A DNA stretch of 64,000 nt from Tritrichomonas musculus (lineage: Eukaryota; Parabasalia; Tritrichomonadida; Tritrichomonadidae): positions 4,201,501-4,265,500 of the forward strand of contig JAPFFF010000005.1 of assembly GCA_039105265.1 (NCBI GenBank). The letters are read 5' to 3'. A model generated the notes under the pieces. The model worked only from the letters and a program-made list of their open reading frames with translations. It did no database searches and was not told the DNA's origin. Made by a program: the position numbers and the translations under genes. Below are positions 50,670 to 60,673 of the stretch, piece by piece (the stretch's first letter is position 1; every line of letters starts with the position of its first letter).

Positions 50670-51362
50670 CTAATCTACAATTTCAACGGCAATAGCAAAA
50701 ATCGATACAATAAAGCGTGTTAAAGATTCATTAAAAGTGTTATCTGAATTTGAAAGCGAAATGCGAAATATTGCCCTTGCTGCATATGAAACAATTTCTA
50801 TTTCTTTAAGCTTTGCATTTTGATTATTTGATGAAATAAATGAGTTTATTAAAGATTGCGCAACCTGGGTTTGCTCAGCTAGATAATTTCCCAATTTATT
50901 ATTTTCATCAAACCCAATTATTTGATAGACTGATACCCGACATTTCTCTTGTGGAATTTGACGAACAATATGTCCATATCTAAGATAAGCGCCATCACGT
51001 ACTACAACACCGAATCCAAAATGTTCCTGATGTTCATAAATTGAAAATGCAAGAACATGACAATCAGAAAGCTTAACTTCAAAACAATTTAAAGAAGAAG
51101 TTAATTTTTGTGAATCGTCTGATATAAGATACTGCTGATCATTCAACTGTTGCGAAGTTGGAATAATGCGCGTTCGTGGAATTCGTTTGATTTCGAAAAA
51201 TGGTTGGTTGAGAACTAATTTATTTGAAGGAATATTATCATCTGGAGAAAAACCGATCTCATCAATCATGTCATTTGGTAATAAGGAAGAAATTTCAATT
51301 GGAGTTTCAGGAAGCTTAGAAGATAAAATTGGTATCGATGTATTTGTAAGTTCATATGCCAT
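50670..51362 (-). CDS. Unknown protein, 230 aa
   Basis: Intact, ATG at 51362. Low-complexity, Pro/Ser-containing first ~65 residues (SKLPETPIEISSLLPNDMID), then a folded part with strand-like segments (FEVKLSDCHVLAFSIYEHQE, FGFGVVVRDGAYLRYGHIVR) and helices (AEQTQVAQSLINSFISS). No transmembrane segment, signal peptide or catalytic motif recognised. It lies 83 bp downstream of, and co-directional with, the IBD-like gene, so they may be linked in function, although trichomonad genes are normally transcribed singly. Confidence 0.7.
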   Translation of the reverse strand: MAYELTNTSIPILSSKLPETPIEISSLLPNDMIDEIGFSPDDNIPSNKLVLNQPFFEIKRIPRTRIIPTSQQLNDQQYLISDDSQKLTSSLNCFEVKLSDCHVLAFSIYEHQEHFGFGVVVRDGAYLRYGHIVRQIPQEKCRVSVYQIIGFDENNKLGNYLAEQTQVAQSLINSFISSNNQNAKLKEIEIVSYAARAIFRISLSNSDNTFNESLTRFIVSIFAIAVEIVD

Positions 51363-51445
51363 TTAAAAATTCATCCTATTCATAAACTATAGAAAAAAAA
51401 TATCAAATACAAAAAATGAAAACAATGATAGCTTTTTATTATTAA

Positions 51446-52228
51446 TTACATACCATAAAAAAAATCGTCATAATCGAGAGCATCCGTTTGATTAGAATCA
51501 GACTTGTTTGTAAAATCATTAAAGAATAAGCAAGGATCATCATAAATTTCAAACTTTGGCGATTGTACAGTTTCCGAAATAGAGACAGAAGTATTAATTT
51601 CGCCAGTAAAGTCACTAGCATAGCCAGCCACTTCAGGAGCTGGTGAAATATGGTCAAAGCTTTGATTATTGTTAATTGTCATTCCCATTGGCAAAGGAGG
51701 AGGTAAAGCAGGCTGAGATGACATTGAAACGATGGGGCCTTTAGCTTGATTCTGTATAATTTGAGCAAGCTGCAACGGTAAAGAATTGGTTTCTTTTATT
51801 TTTTGACGAATGGTCCATTGCCTCAATTCTGAAAAATTGTCTTTCAAAAAGGGGAAAAATCTGATTAATGCAGCTGTACAATCAGAGCCTGATGGAACTG
51901 TTCCATATCCAAGAGCTTGAAATGAACCGTTGATTGAAGATTTACATTTGGAAATTAATAACCGTAATTGTCGTGTATTAATAGCTATTGCTTCGCCTAA
52001 AAAGCAAATACCACATACAAGAGCACGATCAACATCGCCTGCATTGTTTTGAACAACAAATGCCTTAAGAGCTTTCACGATTTCACTAAAAGTTTCAGAG
52101 CTTTTGTTCCTCCGATTTTTGCATGAAGGCTGTGAAAAAGCATTTCGAAGGCATATATATGTTTTTTTGTCCAAATCAGATAAGCGATCAAAATAGTTAG
52201 GAAGTGTGCTTATCTGCTCTGTATTCAT
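51446..52228 (-). CDS. Initiator-binding-domain (IBD) type transcription factor, putative (260 aa)
   Basis: I choose the ATG at 52228 (MNTEQISTLPNYF). Residues ~6-115 match my recollection of the trichomonad IBD, the winged-helix domain of IBP39 that binds the Inr: LPNYFDRLSDLDKKTY at the start, then VDRALVCGICFLGEAIAINT and RQLRLLISKCKSSINGSFQA before LGYGTVP. In the family the RQLRLL..KCKSSINGS segment is the recognition-helix region. The C-terminal ~145 residues are Ser/Pro/Asp-rich and end acidic (DALDYDDFFYGM), as expected for an activation or polymerase-contact tail. Assignment is by motif memory; a profile search would settle it. Confidence 0.65.
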   Translation of the reverse strand: MNTEQISTLPNYFDRLSDLDKKTYICLRNAFSQPSCKNRRNKSSETFSEIVKALKAFVVQNNAGDVDRALVCGICFLGEAIAINTRQLRLLISKCKSSINGSFQALGYGTVPSGSDCTAALIRFFPFLKDNFSELRQWTIRQKIKETNSLPLQLAQIIQNQAKGPIVSMSSQPALPPPLPMGMTINNNQSFDHISPAPEVAGYASDFTGEINTSVSISETVQSPKFEIYDDPCLFFNDFTNKSDSNQTDALDYDDFFYGM

Positions 52229-54319
52229 TATGCTATTATCTATCAAAATTAAATTTTTCTAAAATTTATATTGAAAAATTCTAAAAAACCTCTCGACCAA
52301 ACTTAAGCATTATTTGAATGTAAAAGAATAAAAATATTTATGAATATCTTAGTTTCTACAAATAAAAATGTCATAAAAATATATATTAATAATTAGCATG
52401 AACTGTTGAATAAAATAAACAAGTCATGATTATATAAATTTATCAACAGGATTACTGTAAAAATGTTTATTTTTATCCATTAAAAAAATAATCTTTTGAA
52501 TCAGCGGTGAATTGGCAGAAATTTTTTTCTATTTCATAATAATTTCATATCTTTTGAAATATTATTTAAAAAGCTATTTTAGAGTATTTTACAATAATTG
52601 TTATATTTAAAAAATATTTTTTATGTTATACATGATTTCTGTTAAGTATAAATTTAAATAATTTAATTCCAATTAGTGGAAACTTTTAAGTGAATCAAAA
52701 ATACGTTTAAAATAAAATTATATAAAAATTGAGTGAGTAAAGGTAAACGGAGGCCGTTTATTTTGTCCGTTAAAAAAAATAAAAAAACATCAATAACAAT
52801 TGTTCTTTTGGACCAGTTATAAAAAAAATCACATTGATGAGAGATATTTTGATATTTCAAAATAATATTATAATTTATGGAGTAGAAATTTATCTTTTTT
52901 TTGTACTTTTGATTATCATGGATATTAATCATGAACAAAATGTTTCGATTATTACTTCACCTCTAATGATTTATATTGTATGTCAGTATATAATATTGGC
53001 TATATAGACAAAAAATAAAATAATCGTAACATTTCCCTAATATCATGAAAATATTTTTTCAATAAATTTTTTTATGAATGGTAACTTTTTGTTAAATTAT
53101 CTAACTTTTTGTGATATAATGATAAAACCAAAAGTATATATTGATATATCTTTTCAAAGAAAATTTATTTTAGAAACATTTATCATATATTATTTTTAAT
53201 TTAATATCTATATTTTAAAATGTTTTTTATTTTGAATACTAATTAATATTTGTATATATAATTGAACTTTTTTGAATAATGGAAAAAAATAGAAAACAAG
53301 TTTAAATTACAATAAATTATTTAAGTATATGTATTTTTCTTATTATGGTGATGAACTTAAATTTTATTGTCCCCTCCAAAAGGTATTAGTTGGCAAAGGA
53401 ACAGCCCAATATTAAAAATACTCAACAAAAAAGAACAGTTTAATGATATTCATCAACAGATTCAGTTAATTCAATATCAACACATACTCAAAAAAACATT
53501 TGAAACAATCAAATTTGATTAATAATTTTTTCATTACCAATCTAATTATTTTTCACAAATTTCATTATTTTTTCATACTTTTTAATAAGTATACAAATTA
53601 TTTTCATCTATATTCATAAAAAAAATTGATTTACTTTATGCTTACTATAATATGTTCATCAAAATTCCTCAATTTAATATAATATTAGCAATATTGACAT
53701 GCATTTATATATCTATACTATTTTATATTTTTATAAATGCATAATAATATTGGTTAAATGATTTTAAAATAAGATATTTGCATTTTGAATTCTTTTAAAT
53801 TGAATAGTCTTTATTTAAAAATACAGAAAATTTAATGACTTTATTATTTTTATATTCTCAATATATTTTGAATAAGCTTTCAAAATATAAATTTATAAAT
53901 ATGCTTTATACTGGAAAATAATAAAAAATATTTGTATATTATAGATAAAATATATAATAAATTATATAAATATTTAAATAGTAATATATAACTAAACAAT
54001 ATTTAAAAATGGGTTAGAAAAAACAGTTTCTAGGCAAAATCCTCTTAGAGCACCTAGAAATATTTTGAATACATACTTGACGTTAAAATTCAATTTCTTC
54101 ACTTTTTCTATTAAATATTTTAAAATTGATATTATTCCAATTTCCCTACGACAGATCTTATTTGCTTCTAAATAAAAAATGTTTAAGATAATAAATTAAG
54201 TTTATATTTTATGATTATTTAACGAAATAAGAAAATTGAAAAAAAAACAAATTCGTTTACCTTTGTAAAATCCAGAACTTAGGAAACTTGTACGTTTATT
54301 TCCGTTAAATGAAAATATT
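52229..54319. other. Gene-free AT-rich spacer
   Basis: About 2.1 kb without a supported gene. The only coding-like patch is ~53372-53520 on the plus strand, about 50 codons open with balanced composition (WQRNSPILKILNKKEQFNDI), without a usable start. It may be a decayed gene fragment. Confidence 0.5.
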
Positions 54320-54541
54320 CTTTTTTCATATTAGCAAGCATAATAAAAAGAATAGCATCTATTAAAAAATAATGTTTGTGTATATATGTTTTTTATCAAA
54401 TATTTTAATTTGATTGAAATTCTCTACAAGCTCAAAAAATAAAGCAAATATTGAATGAATAGCATGATAAGTTGTAAGATAAGTTGTATTCATGTATATC
54501 TTTTTTCATATTAGCAAGCATAATAAAAAGAATAGCATCTA
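54320..54541. repeat. Direct 42-bp duplication, 180 bp apart
   Basis: CTTTTTTCATATTAGCAAGC and the next 22 bases are identical at 54320-54361 and 54500-54541. The second copy ends 3 bases before the target duplication of the adjacent hAT-like MITE. Confidence 0.85.
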
Positions 54542-54552
54542 CTTGTTATTTT

Positions 54553-55287
54553 CAGGGATGCATTTCGGGCACGGGCAGGGCAACTTGCCCGAACAAACCT
54601 GTCTGCCCGGGCAGTGCCCGGGCAGATCTTTGGGCATCGGGCAAGCCCGGGCAAAAATACGTTAGCACTTTTCGGGCAGCCCTTTTTTGCCCGGGCATCT
54701 ATCGTCGGGCAGTGCCCCATAATTGCCCGAAAGTTTTAAAAGTTCATAGTAATATTTAAATTTTTCTAATGATGTTTTTCAAAAATAAATTAATTTTTGA
54801 TTCATTAATACTTATTTTATGATTAATATGATTTTTATGTATGAATTAATATTATAATTTTTATAAGTTGAATAAAATTTCATAAATTGTGAAATCAAGA
54901 AATTTTCCATTCAAAATATTTTTGCCAATTCAAATTTGAATCATTTTTACTTTCTAGAAAAAAAATCATAACAATAGATTTTTAAATTGATTTATTCAAC
55001 AAAATTGATATAAAAGAATAAAATTATTTATTTTTATTATTTTGTTTATTTTTTTATAAAGAAATTGTTGAGATCTTCGTATAAAAAAAAAAAAAAAAAG
55101 TGATGATTCGAACTTAATACCTTTTTATTTCTCGGGCAATTTCCGGGCTACAACTCAATTTTTTTTTGGGCAATGATATCACCAACCGTCGGGCTGACAG
55201 TTAGCCCGATGCAGCCCGACCTGATCTTTCGGGCAGGAAAAGTGACATTGCCCCGGGCATGCCCGGGCTGCCCTTTGTGCATCCCTG
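54553..55287. mobile_element. GC-rich-ended hAT-like MITE, 735 bp
   Basis: Starts CAGGGATGCATTTCGGGC and ends GTGCATCCCTG, flanked by the perfect 8-bp duplication GTTATTTT (54545-54552 and 55288-55295). The outer ~160 bp at the left end and ~130 bp at the right are crowded with GCCCGGGCA/TGCCCG words in both orientations, while the middle is ordinary AT-rich DNA. Apparent ORFs at 54484-54759 (plus) and 54511-54720 (minus) are products of these repeats and are not credited as genes. Confidence 0.85.
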
Positions 55288-55491
55288 GTTATTTTCATTA
55301 AAATGAATAAAATTGAAAGAAATTCGCAAGCAAACTTACATTGGTACTATAAAATAAAGGTATGGAAACTCTTTTTCAATTCAATTTTATTTTATGCAAA
55401 AAAAGCTCGAATATTGATCATTTTTTATTAAAAATTAGTCCATAGTCATGTATATAATATTTGTAGCATAAATATAAAATCAAAAAAAAAA

Positions 55492-55613
55492 TAATTTTAA
55501 TTTTATTACCGAAAAACAAGAAAAAAATAAAATCCAAAAATTTGCAATTTTTGATTAACGGAAAAAACCTCATCAAAGTTTAATACATGTCTAATATTGT
55601 TTTATCATATTAT
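55492..55613. repeat. Dispersed repeat R3, copy 2
   Basis: Inverted copy of 47298-47419 with few differences. Nothing else of the first copy's surroundings is repeated here. Confidence 0.65.
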
Positions 55614-55934
55614 TAACATATTTAAAAATAGCATGAAAGTGCTTAATTCAAATCTCATAAAAGGCATAATGAGAAAAAAATGCTTTTTTAAGAAAAAATC
55701 AATTTAAAGATGAACGAGTCGACAAAAGTTTTTAGTTTTTTTATATGTTCTTCATTTTTTTATTTATTAGAAAATAAAATAAAAAAAGGCCATGTTTTTC
55801 GAGTGGATTTGGAGATCTTATATGATGTTATCAATTTTTTGTATAGTTCATATCATTGATGATATGAATTTTATTATTGACCAATAAAGATGAAAATTTT
55901 TTGACCAAAAAGGTTAATTTATTTTATTTATTAT

Positions 55935-56805
55935 ATTTCTTCCAAAGACACAAATAAACTCAACAAAATAACTAAATAAGAAGAGTTTACAAAACAGTTC
56001 TTAGGTATATCCCAGCGCAACGTGGAAAAGTAAACCATGCAAAGATAATTATTTTAGAATGTCTTTTCCTAAAGCTCAAACAAATTCAAAAAACTCACTA
56101 AATAAGATTGTTTTACAAAATAATTCTTTTATTAATTCCAGTATGTTTTATTTTCCTTATAAACAAATGAATTATCTATTGTTTTTTGATCTGCCAACTA
56201 TGTGCTGGAATTTGTACGATAGTTATTTTGTAAATCGCTTTTATTTAGTAAATTTGGCGAATTTGCTTGAGTTTTAGGAAAAAATATTAAAAATGAATAA
56301 TCTTTGCTTGGTTTGCTTATCCATGATGCTTTATAATCAACAATAAAAATGGAAAAAGTGATTTGAACGAATTGAGAATAGAATTTTAATATCAATATGA
56401 AGAAAATTAGAAAACAATTTCCTTCATAAACTCATAATTTTCAAAAATTTGAAATTCACCTTTTAGGTAAAAAAAATTCGCCTTTTAGGTTAAAATAACT
56501 CATATCACTTGTGATATGAATATAAAAAATGATAAATTTCGAGTTCTTCCTCATGAAATATAAATTACTTATATAATTCTATTTAAAAATAATATAATTA
56601 AAAAAAAATTGTTTTTTGAATTAAGATAACCAGATTAGGATTCTATTTTTTACAAAAAAAAAAATTATTTTTATCTTAAATTCCTCTCTAAAAATATGTC
56701 TTTTTTATATTATATTTATCATTAATACTGCCATTTAAAAATTATATTTTGAAAGAAAAATGATCTATCGAGTGGATAGAAGTTTCCATACCTTTAAAAA
56801 ATTTA
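55935..56805. repeat. Dispersed repeat R2, uninterrupted copy, with internal inverted modules
   Basis: On the minus strand 56805-56205 is the same family that the Polinton interrupts at 20213/45810, here without the Polinton and with ~190 bp extra. Within it an ~85-bp module (CCTAAA-CTCAA-CAAATTC ... ACTAAATAA ... TTCCAG) occurs at ~56060-56147 (plus), 56205-56290 (minus) and, weaker, at 55935-56020. A word AAAGGTATGGAAACT at 55364 recurs inverted at 56788, so the whole family may be an element of about 1.4 kb with those ends. Confidence 0.6.
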
Positions 56806-56993
56806 GAGAACCGTTACTTTTTGAATATTCTATTTCAAAAAAAGCGCCATTATATTTTTCGGGAATTGCGTGCTAGCATCCCTCCATTAAAGATCGAATC
56901 CTAGTTGTCCATATTCCACGTGGGCAAAGTGGGAAGTGGAGGATGCTAGCACTTGCGAAGGAAGATATGTTTAATTACAGATTATGCATTGAG

Positions 56994-57117
56994 GAAGATT
57001 CGAGGGATGGAGCTCTCCATCTCTTGAATCTTCTGTTTCCGATTACTCAATTACAGAAGATTTGAGGGATGGAGCTCTCCATCTCTTGAATCATCTGTTT
57101 CCGATTACTCAATTACG
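56994..57117. repeat. Two tandem 62-bp hairpin units
   Basis: Units 56994-57055 and 57056-57117 differ at few positions. Each contains the palindrome GATGGAGCTCTCCATC, and the first unit extends it (GAAGATTCGAG ... CTTGAATCTTC) into a near-perfect ~40-bp hairpin. Just upstream, TGCTAGCATCCCTCC and GGAGGATGCTAGCA (56871-56950) form another inverted pair. Confidence 0.8.
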
Positions 57118-57215
57118 AATAATAAACTTACACATCGCAATACATACTTTATTGTTTTTTTGGTTTGATATATATATATGTATATAAACACATTTGGTTT
57201 TAAAACAAATCTATT

Positions 57216-57562
57216 CAGACCTCTGGACATCAAACGACCGTTTAATTTTTTATTTTTCACTTTTTGATTGAAAAATTTTGATATTTTTAATAATAATTAT
57301 ATTATAATAATCTACAAATGAATGCAGATTAGAAAATAGTAAAATTATAAACAAATATGAGGAAAATAAAAAATATGCTTTTTCGAAACGATCAAAATTC
57401 ACCTTTATAAACGCAATGAAGGTCAAAATAAATCAACATTTTATCAAAATCTAGCGCCAGAATCTTTATAATAATTTGATATTTTAATACATGCATGAAT
57501 CTTGATCTATGTTTAGAATATCAAGATTTTTTAACAGAGATTGCGTCATGCCCAGAGGTCTA
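57216..57562. mobile_element. Short MITE-like element, 347 bp
   Basis: Ends CAGACCTCTGG / TAGACCTCTGG (inverted), with the direct repeat TCTATT at 57210-57215 and 57563-57568. Termini resemble hAT YAG ends, but the duplication reads as 6 bp, so the class is open. No coding capacity. Confidence 0.5.
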
Positions 57563-57958
57563 TCTATTCTAATATTAAATATTCTAGTCTTAGTAATTGA
57601 CTTTATTTTAATGTTTTAATTGTTTTTATTATCATATATATTTTCTTTCCATATCTTTTTCTATCCTAATGAGTATAGTTCCGTGAAAAAGTAGTAATCG
57701 CTTGGAAAAACCAGTCATCATTTTCTCTTAAAAAGTTAAAAGTACTCAAATTTTAAAATAAAAAAGAACTTTTTCTATAAAAAATGAAAGGGGGTGATCT
57801 TCAGAATTGCTTCAAATTTCAAAATTGAGAGAAAGATAATTTTTGAGTTTTCTGATTTAAAGTTAATTCAAGATTATGTTTTAAATTGAATAATTTTAAC
57901 TCAATTCTATTGATTTTTTAAAAAACAATTGAGCATTTTATTGTTTTCTATAATTAAA

Positions 57959-58833
57959 ATGCAAAGCAAGCCAGATATGATTCCTGCTTTGGTAATTTTA
58001 GAAGAATTCAAAGGCACACAGATTGAAGTATCTGAGTATCTGGCCGCAATTCGTCGCCCTGATTTTATATATGCACCTACTTTCCGTCAACAAATTGGTA
58101 TTATATGTGAGCATTTACATAACAACTATATAAATGTTTCATATGAGCGAATAGGTTTTGTGTTCCATGAAAATAAGTACGCAGTTAGACATCAACATTA
58201 CAAATATTTATATGGAAAAAACAAAAATGGTCGGCCATCTAAATTGACTGATGAGCAAATACACTTAGTTATTCAAAAAATTAATTCATATCATTCCAAT
58301 CCTGGCTATGCATTATATCCAGGATTTGAAGATATAGAAGAATTTATTTTCCAAAGCTTTAACATTCAGATAAAAAGAGATACTTTAAGACATATAATTA
58401 ATTTGAAATTATCTAATCTTTTTAAAACTGTAATTGGTCGACCAATGGACTCAAAAAGAGTCGAGGCCAATATTTATGATATTGATTCAAATTTAAATAA
58501 ACTCTCAGAAATAATTGAGGGAGTTCATTCAAATTTTATCATAAATATTGATGAGATCGGTAATCAAGATTTTGCCGACGCGGAGCTAAAAACATTAATA
58601 GCGCCGGCCACATATAACCAACTCTACGCTCCTTACCCGGTTTCCAGATCTATTACCCGAGCTTCATGTATTGCAGCTATATCAGCTGCTGGCTTAGTTT
58701 GCATTCCTCAAGTTGCTATAACCAGAGCAACATTAGACGATGATATTTATGATTACATGCCTGTTAACAGCGCACAGATAGTACAAACTGATAATGGCTA
58801 CATAAATACTGATTCTTTTAAAAACAGGTTCTC
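57959..58833 (+). pseudogene. pogo/Tigger-like DDE transposase gene, 5' part, interrupted by the 5-kb element
   Basis: ATG at 57959 (MQSKPDMIPAL); an upstream TTG is not needed. Helical N-terminal DNA-binding part with NGRPSKLTDEQIHLVIQ (~85-105). The DDE_1-type catalytic region starts at FIINIDEIG (~197, first Asp), continues through SITRASCIAAISAAGLVCIP and TLDDDIYDYMP, and reaches IVQTDNGYINTDSFKNRF, where the inserted element begins. Past the insertion, at 63865, the same frame resumes. The gene could be a transposon copy or a domesticated one; it was apparently open before the insertion. Confidence 0.8.
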
Positions 58834-60084
58834 AGTAGTGATAGTGTATCAATAATCCAGGTCAGATAGAATCCACTTAAAACGCCTATAAATGGCCCAT
58901 TTTTGGGCCCATATTCGGGTTAAAATTCAAAATCCACATATGGGACCCATACTGCATACTACCCCAAAACGCCTTTAAATGGCCCATATTCGGACCCATA
59001 CAAATTCCAAAAATAGGCCACCTATGGACCACTTATGGACCACCTATGGCCAACATATGGGACTACCTATGGGACCACCTATGGAGCAACGGAACTTCGT
59101 TCCTGAGGTCAACAAAGTTGTCCGAGGCTCCGCCGAGGCATTTCATGCCGAAGCTAATGGAGCAAGCTGATGGAGCTATATGGAGCCACTTGGAAAGCTA
59201 CTTGGAAAGCTACTTGGAAAGCCACTTGGAAAGCTACTTGGAAAGCCACTTGGAAAGCCATTTTGGGAATCCGCATATGGAGCTATATGGAGCTATATGG
59301 AGCTATTATGGGAACAGCAAAATTGCTGTCCCGAGGATTTACATAAACTGTCCACTAAATATTGGGTGTACGGGATTTCCCGTAGACCGCGTAGTAGAGC
59401 TATATAGTACTCTATAGGAGAATCCTGGTGTGGTAAAATTCTACCACACCATATATGGAGCCACTTGGAAAGCTACTTGGAAAGCTACTTGGAAAGCCAC
59501 TTGGAAAGCCACTTGGGAAACTACTTGGAAAGCTATTATGGGAACAACCATCTAGTGTCCCGAGGATTTACATAAACTGTCCACTAAATATTGGGTGTAC
59601 GGGAAAAACCGTAGACCACTTGGAAAGCTACTTGGAAAGCTACTTGGAAAGCTACTTGGAAAGCCACTTGGAAAGCTACTTGGAAAGCTACTTGGAAAGC
59701 CACTTGGAAAGCTACTTGGAAAGCCACTTAGGAGAGTCATATAGTAGTCCTCAGGAGAATCCTGGTCTGGTTCGTTTTCAACTCACGCAACGGAACTTCG
59801 TTCCTGAGATCAACAAAGTTGTCCGAGGCTCTGCCGAGGCATTTCATGCCGAAGCTTAGAATGTGTTCTTACTCAATGGGAACACTTATGGGAACACCTA
59901 TTTGGACTCGCATATGACCTTATGTTTCGAAGTGATTCATAAGGGTTTCTAAGGTGTTCCTGTTCCTGGGTGTTCCTGGATTCAAACTCCAAATTAATAG
60001 ATAAGGGGACACCTGGACACCTGGACAACAGGACAATTGGACAACTGGACAACTGGACAACACAAAAATGTATACAAATAAATT
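58834..60084 (+). repeat. Left inverted arm (1251 bp)
   Basis: Order from the tip: unique ~350 bp with TATGGACCAC/CATATGGG words; hairpin repeat H (59087-59155); 12-bp array CTTGGAAAGC(Y)A at ~59190-59265; short arrays ~59465-59537 and ~59618-59727 separated by a duplicated ACTGTCCACTAAATATTGGG block; repeat H again (59788-59858); a GTTCCT-rich part; then GGACAAC-type repeats (60005-60062). ORFs reading LGKLLGKP or ESYLESHL are artefacts of the array. Confidence 0.9.
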
Positions 60085-60103
60085 GAGTTGAGTATTATTT
60101 TTG

Positions 60104-60337
60104 TTAGTCATCTAGAGCCGCCGATATTGTCATGCAATACAATATATCATCATCACCTCGTTTATTGTAAAACAGCCTACGATATTTATTGAGGAACTTG
60201 CCTGGGAACATAAAACAATGTCTTCCTTCTATCGTGGAATACTCATACACTCTCCCACGAGGAGCCTTGATTAAAACATGATCATCGTAATCATATATTG
60301 TGCAACCGTTGAATGTAAATATAGAGTCACCCTCCAT
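60104..60337 (-). CDS. 5-kb element: unknown 77-aa protein
   Basis: Start at the ATG at 60337 (MEGDSIFTFNG); an upstream TTG is not used. Alternating strand-like segments (CTIYDYDDHVLIKAPRGRVY) and a basic patch (KFLNKYRRLFYNKR). Start context is a T-rich lead and CGAAATG, like the Polinton minor capsid gene. Its stop lies 20 bp from the inner end of the left arm. No family recognised. Confidence 0.55.
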   Translation of the reverse strand: MEGDSIFTFNGCTIYDYDDHVLIKAPRGRVYEYSTIEGRHCFMFPGKFLNKYRRLFYNKRGDDDILYCMTISAALDD

Positions 60338-60408
60338 TTCGATAAAACAAAATATTCTCAAAAATGTGTTGTCAAGACTAATTTTCAAATAATGGAGTTA
60401 TTGAGTGC

Positions 60409-60665
60409 AACGGAACTTCGTTCCTGAGGTCAACAAGTTGTCCGAGGCTGCCAAGGCATTTCATGCCGAAGCGAAGTGTTCCTAGATAATAGGATCACCT
60501 TTGGGAACACATATTTGGACTAGCTCATGACCTTATGTTTCGAAGTGATTCATAAGGGTTTAATTAGTGTTCCTGTTCCTGGGTGTTCCTGGATTCAATC
60601 ACCAAATTTATAGATAAGGGGACAACTGGACAACTGGACAACTGGACACTTGGACAACCCAAAAA
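60409..60665 (+). repeat. Third, internal copy of the arm's inner module
   Basis: Repeat H variant (60409-60474), then the ATGACCTTATGTTTCGAAGT / GTTCCTGTTCCTGGGTGTTC part and GGACAAC-type repeats, direct to 59788-60065 of the left arm but more diverged. It fills the spacer between the 77-aa and 216-aa genes. Confidence 0.85.
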
Positions 60666-60673
60666 TAAAACAT

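Noticed and set aside
54484-54759. ORFs on both strands in the GC-rich MITE
   Set aside because: Products of the GCCCGGGCA repeats; they span the transposon boundary and the direct 42-bp duplication.
59046-59859. Plus-strand ORFs reading LGKLLGKP / ESYLESHL in the left arm, and their mirror ORFs at 62815-63652
   Set aside because: They are translations of the 12-bp tandem arrays and hairpin repeats. Several frames are open at once, and length changes with repeat number; no sign of protein selection.
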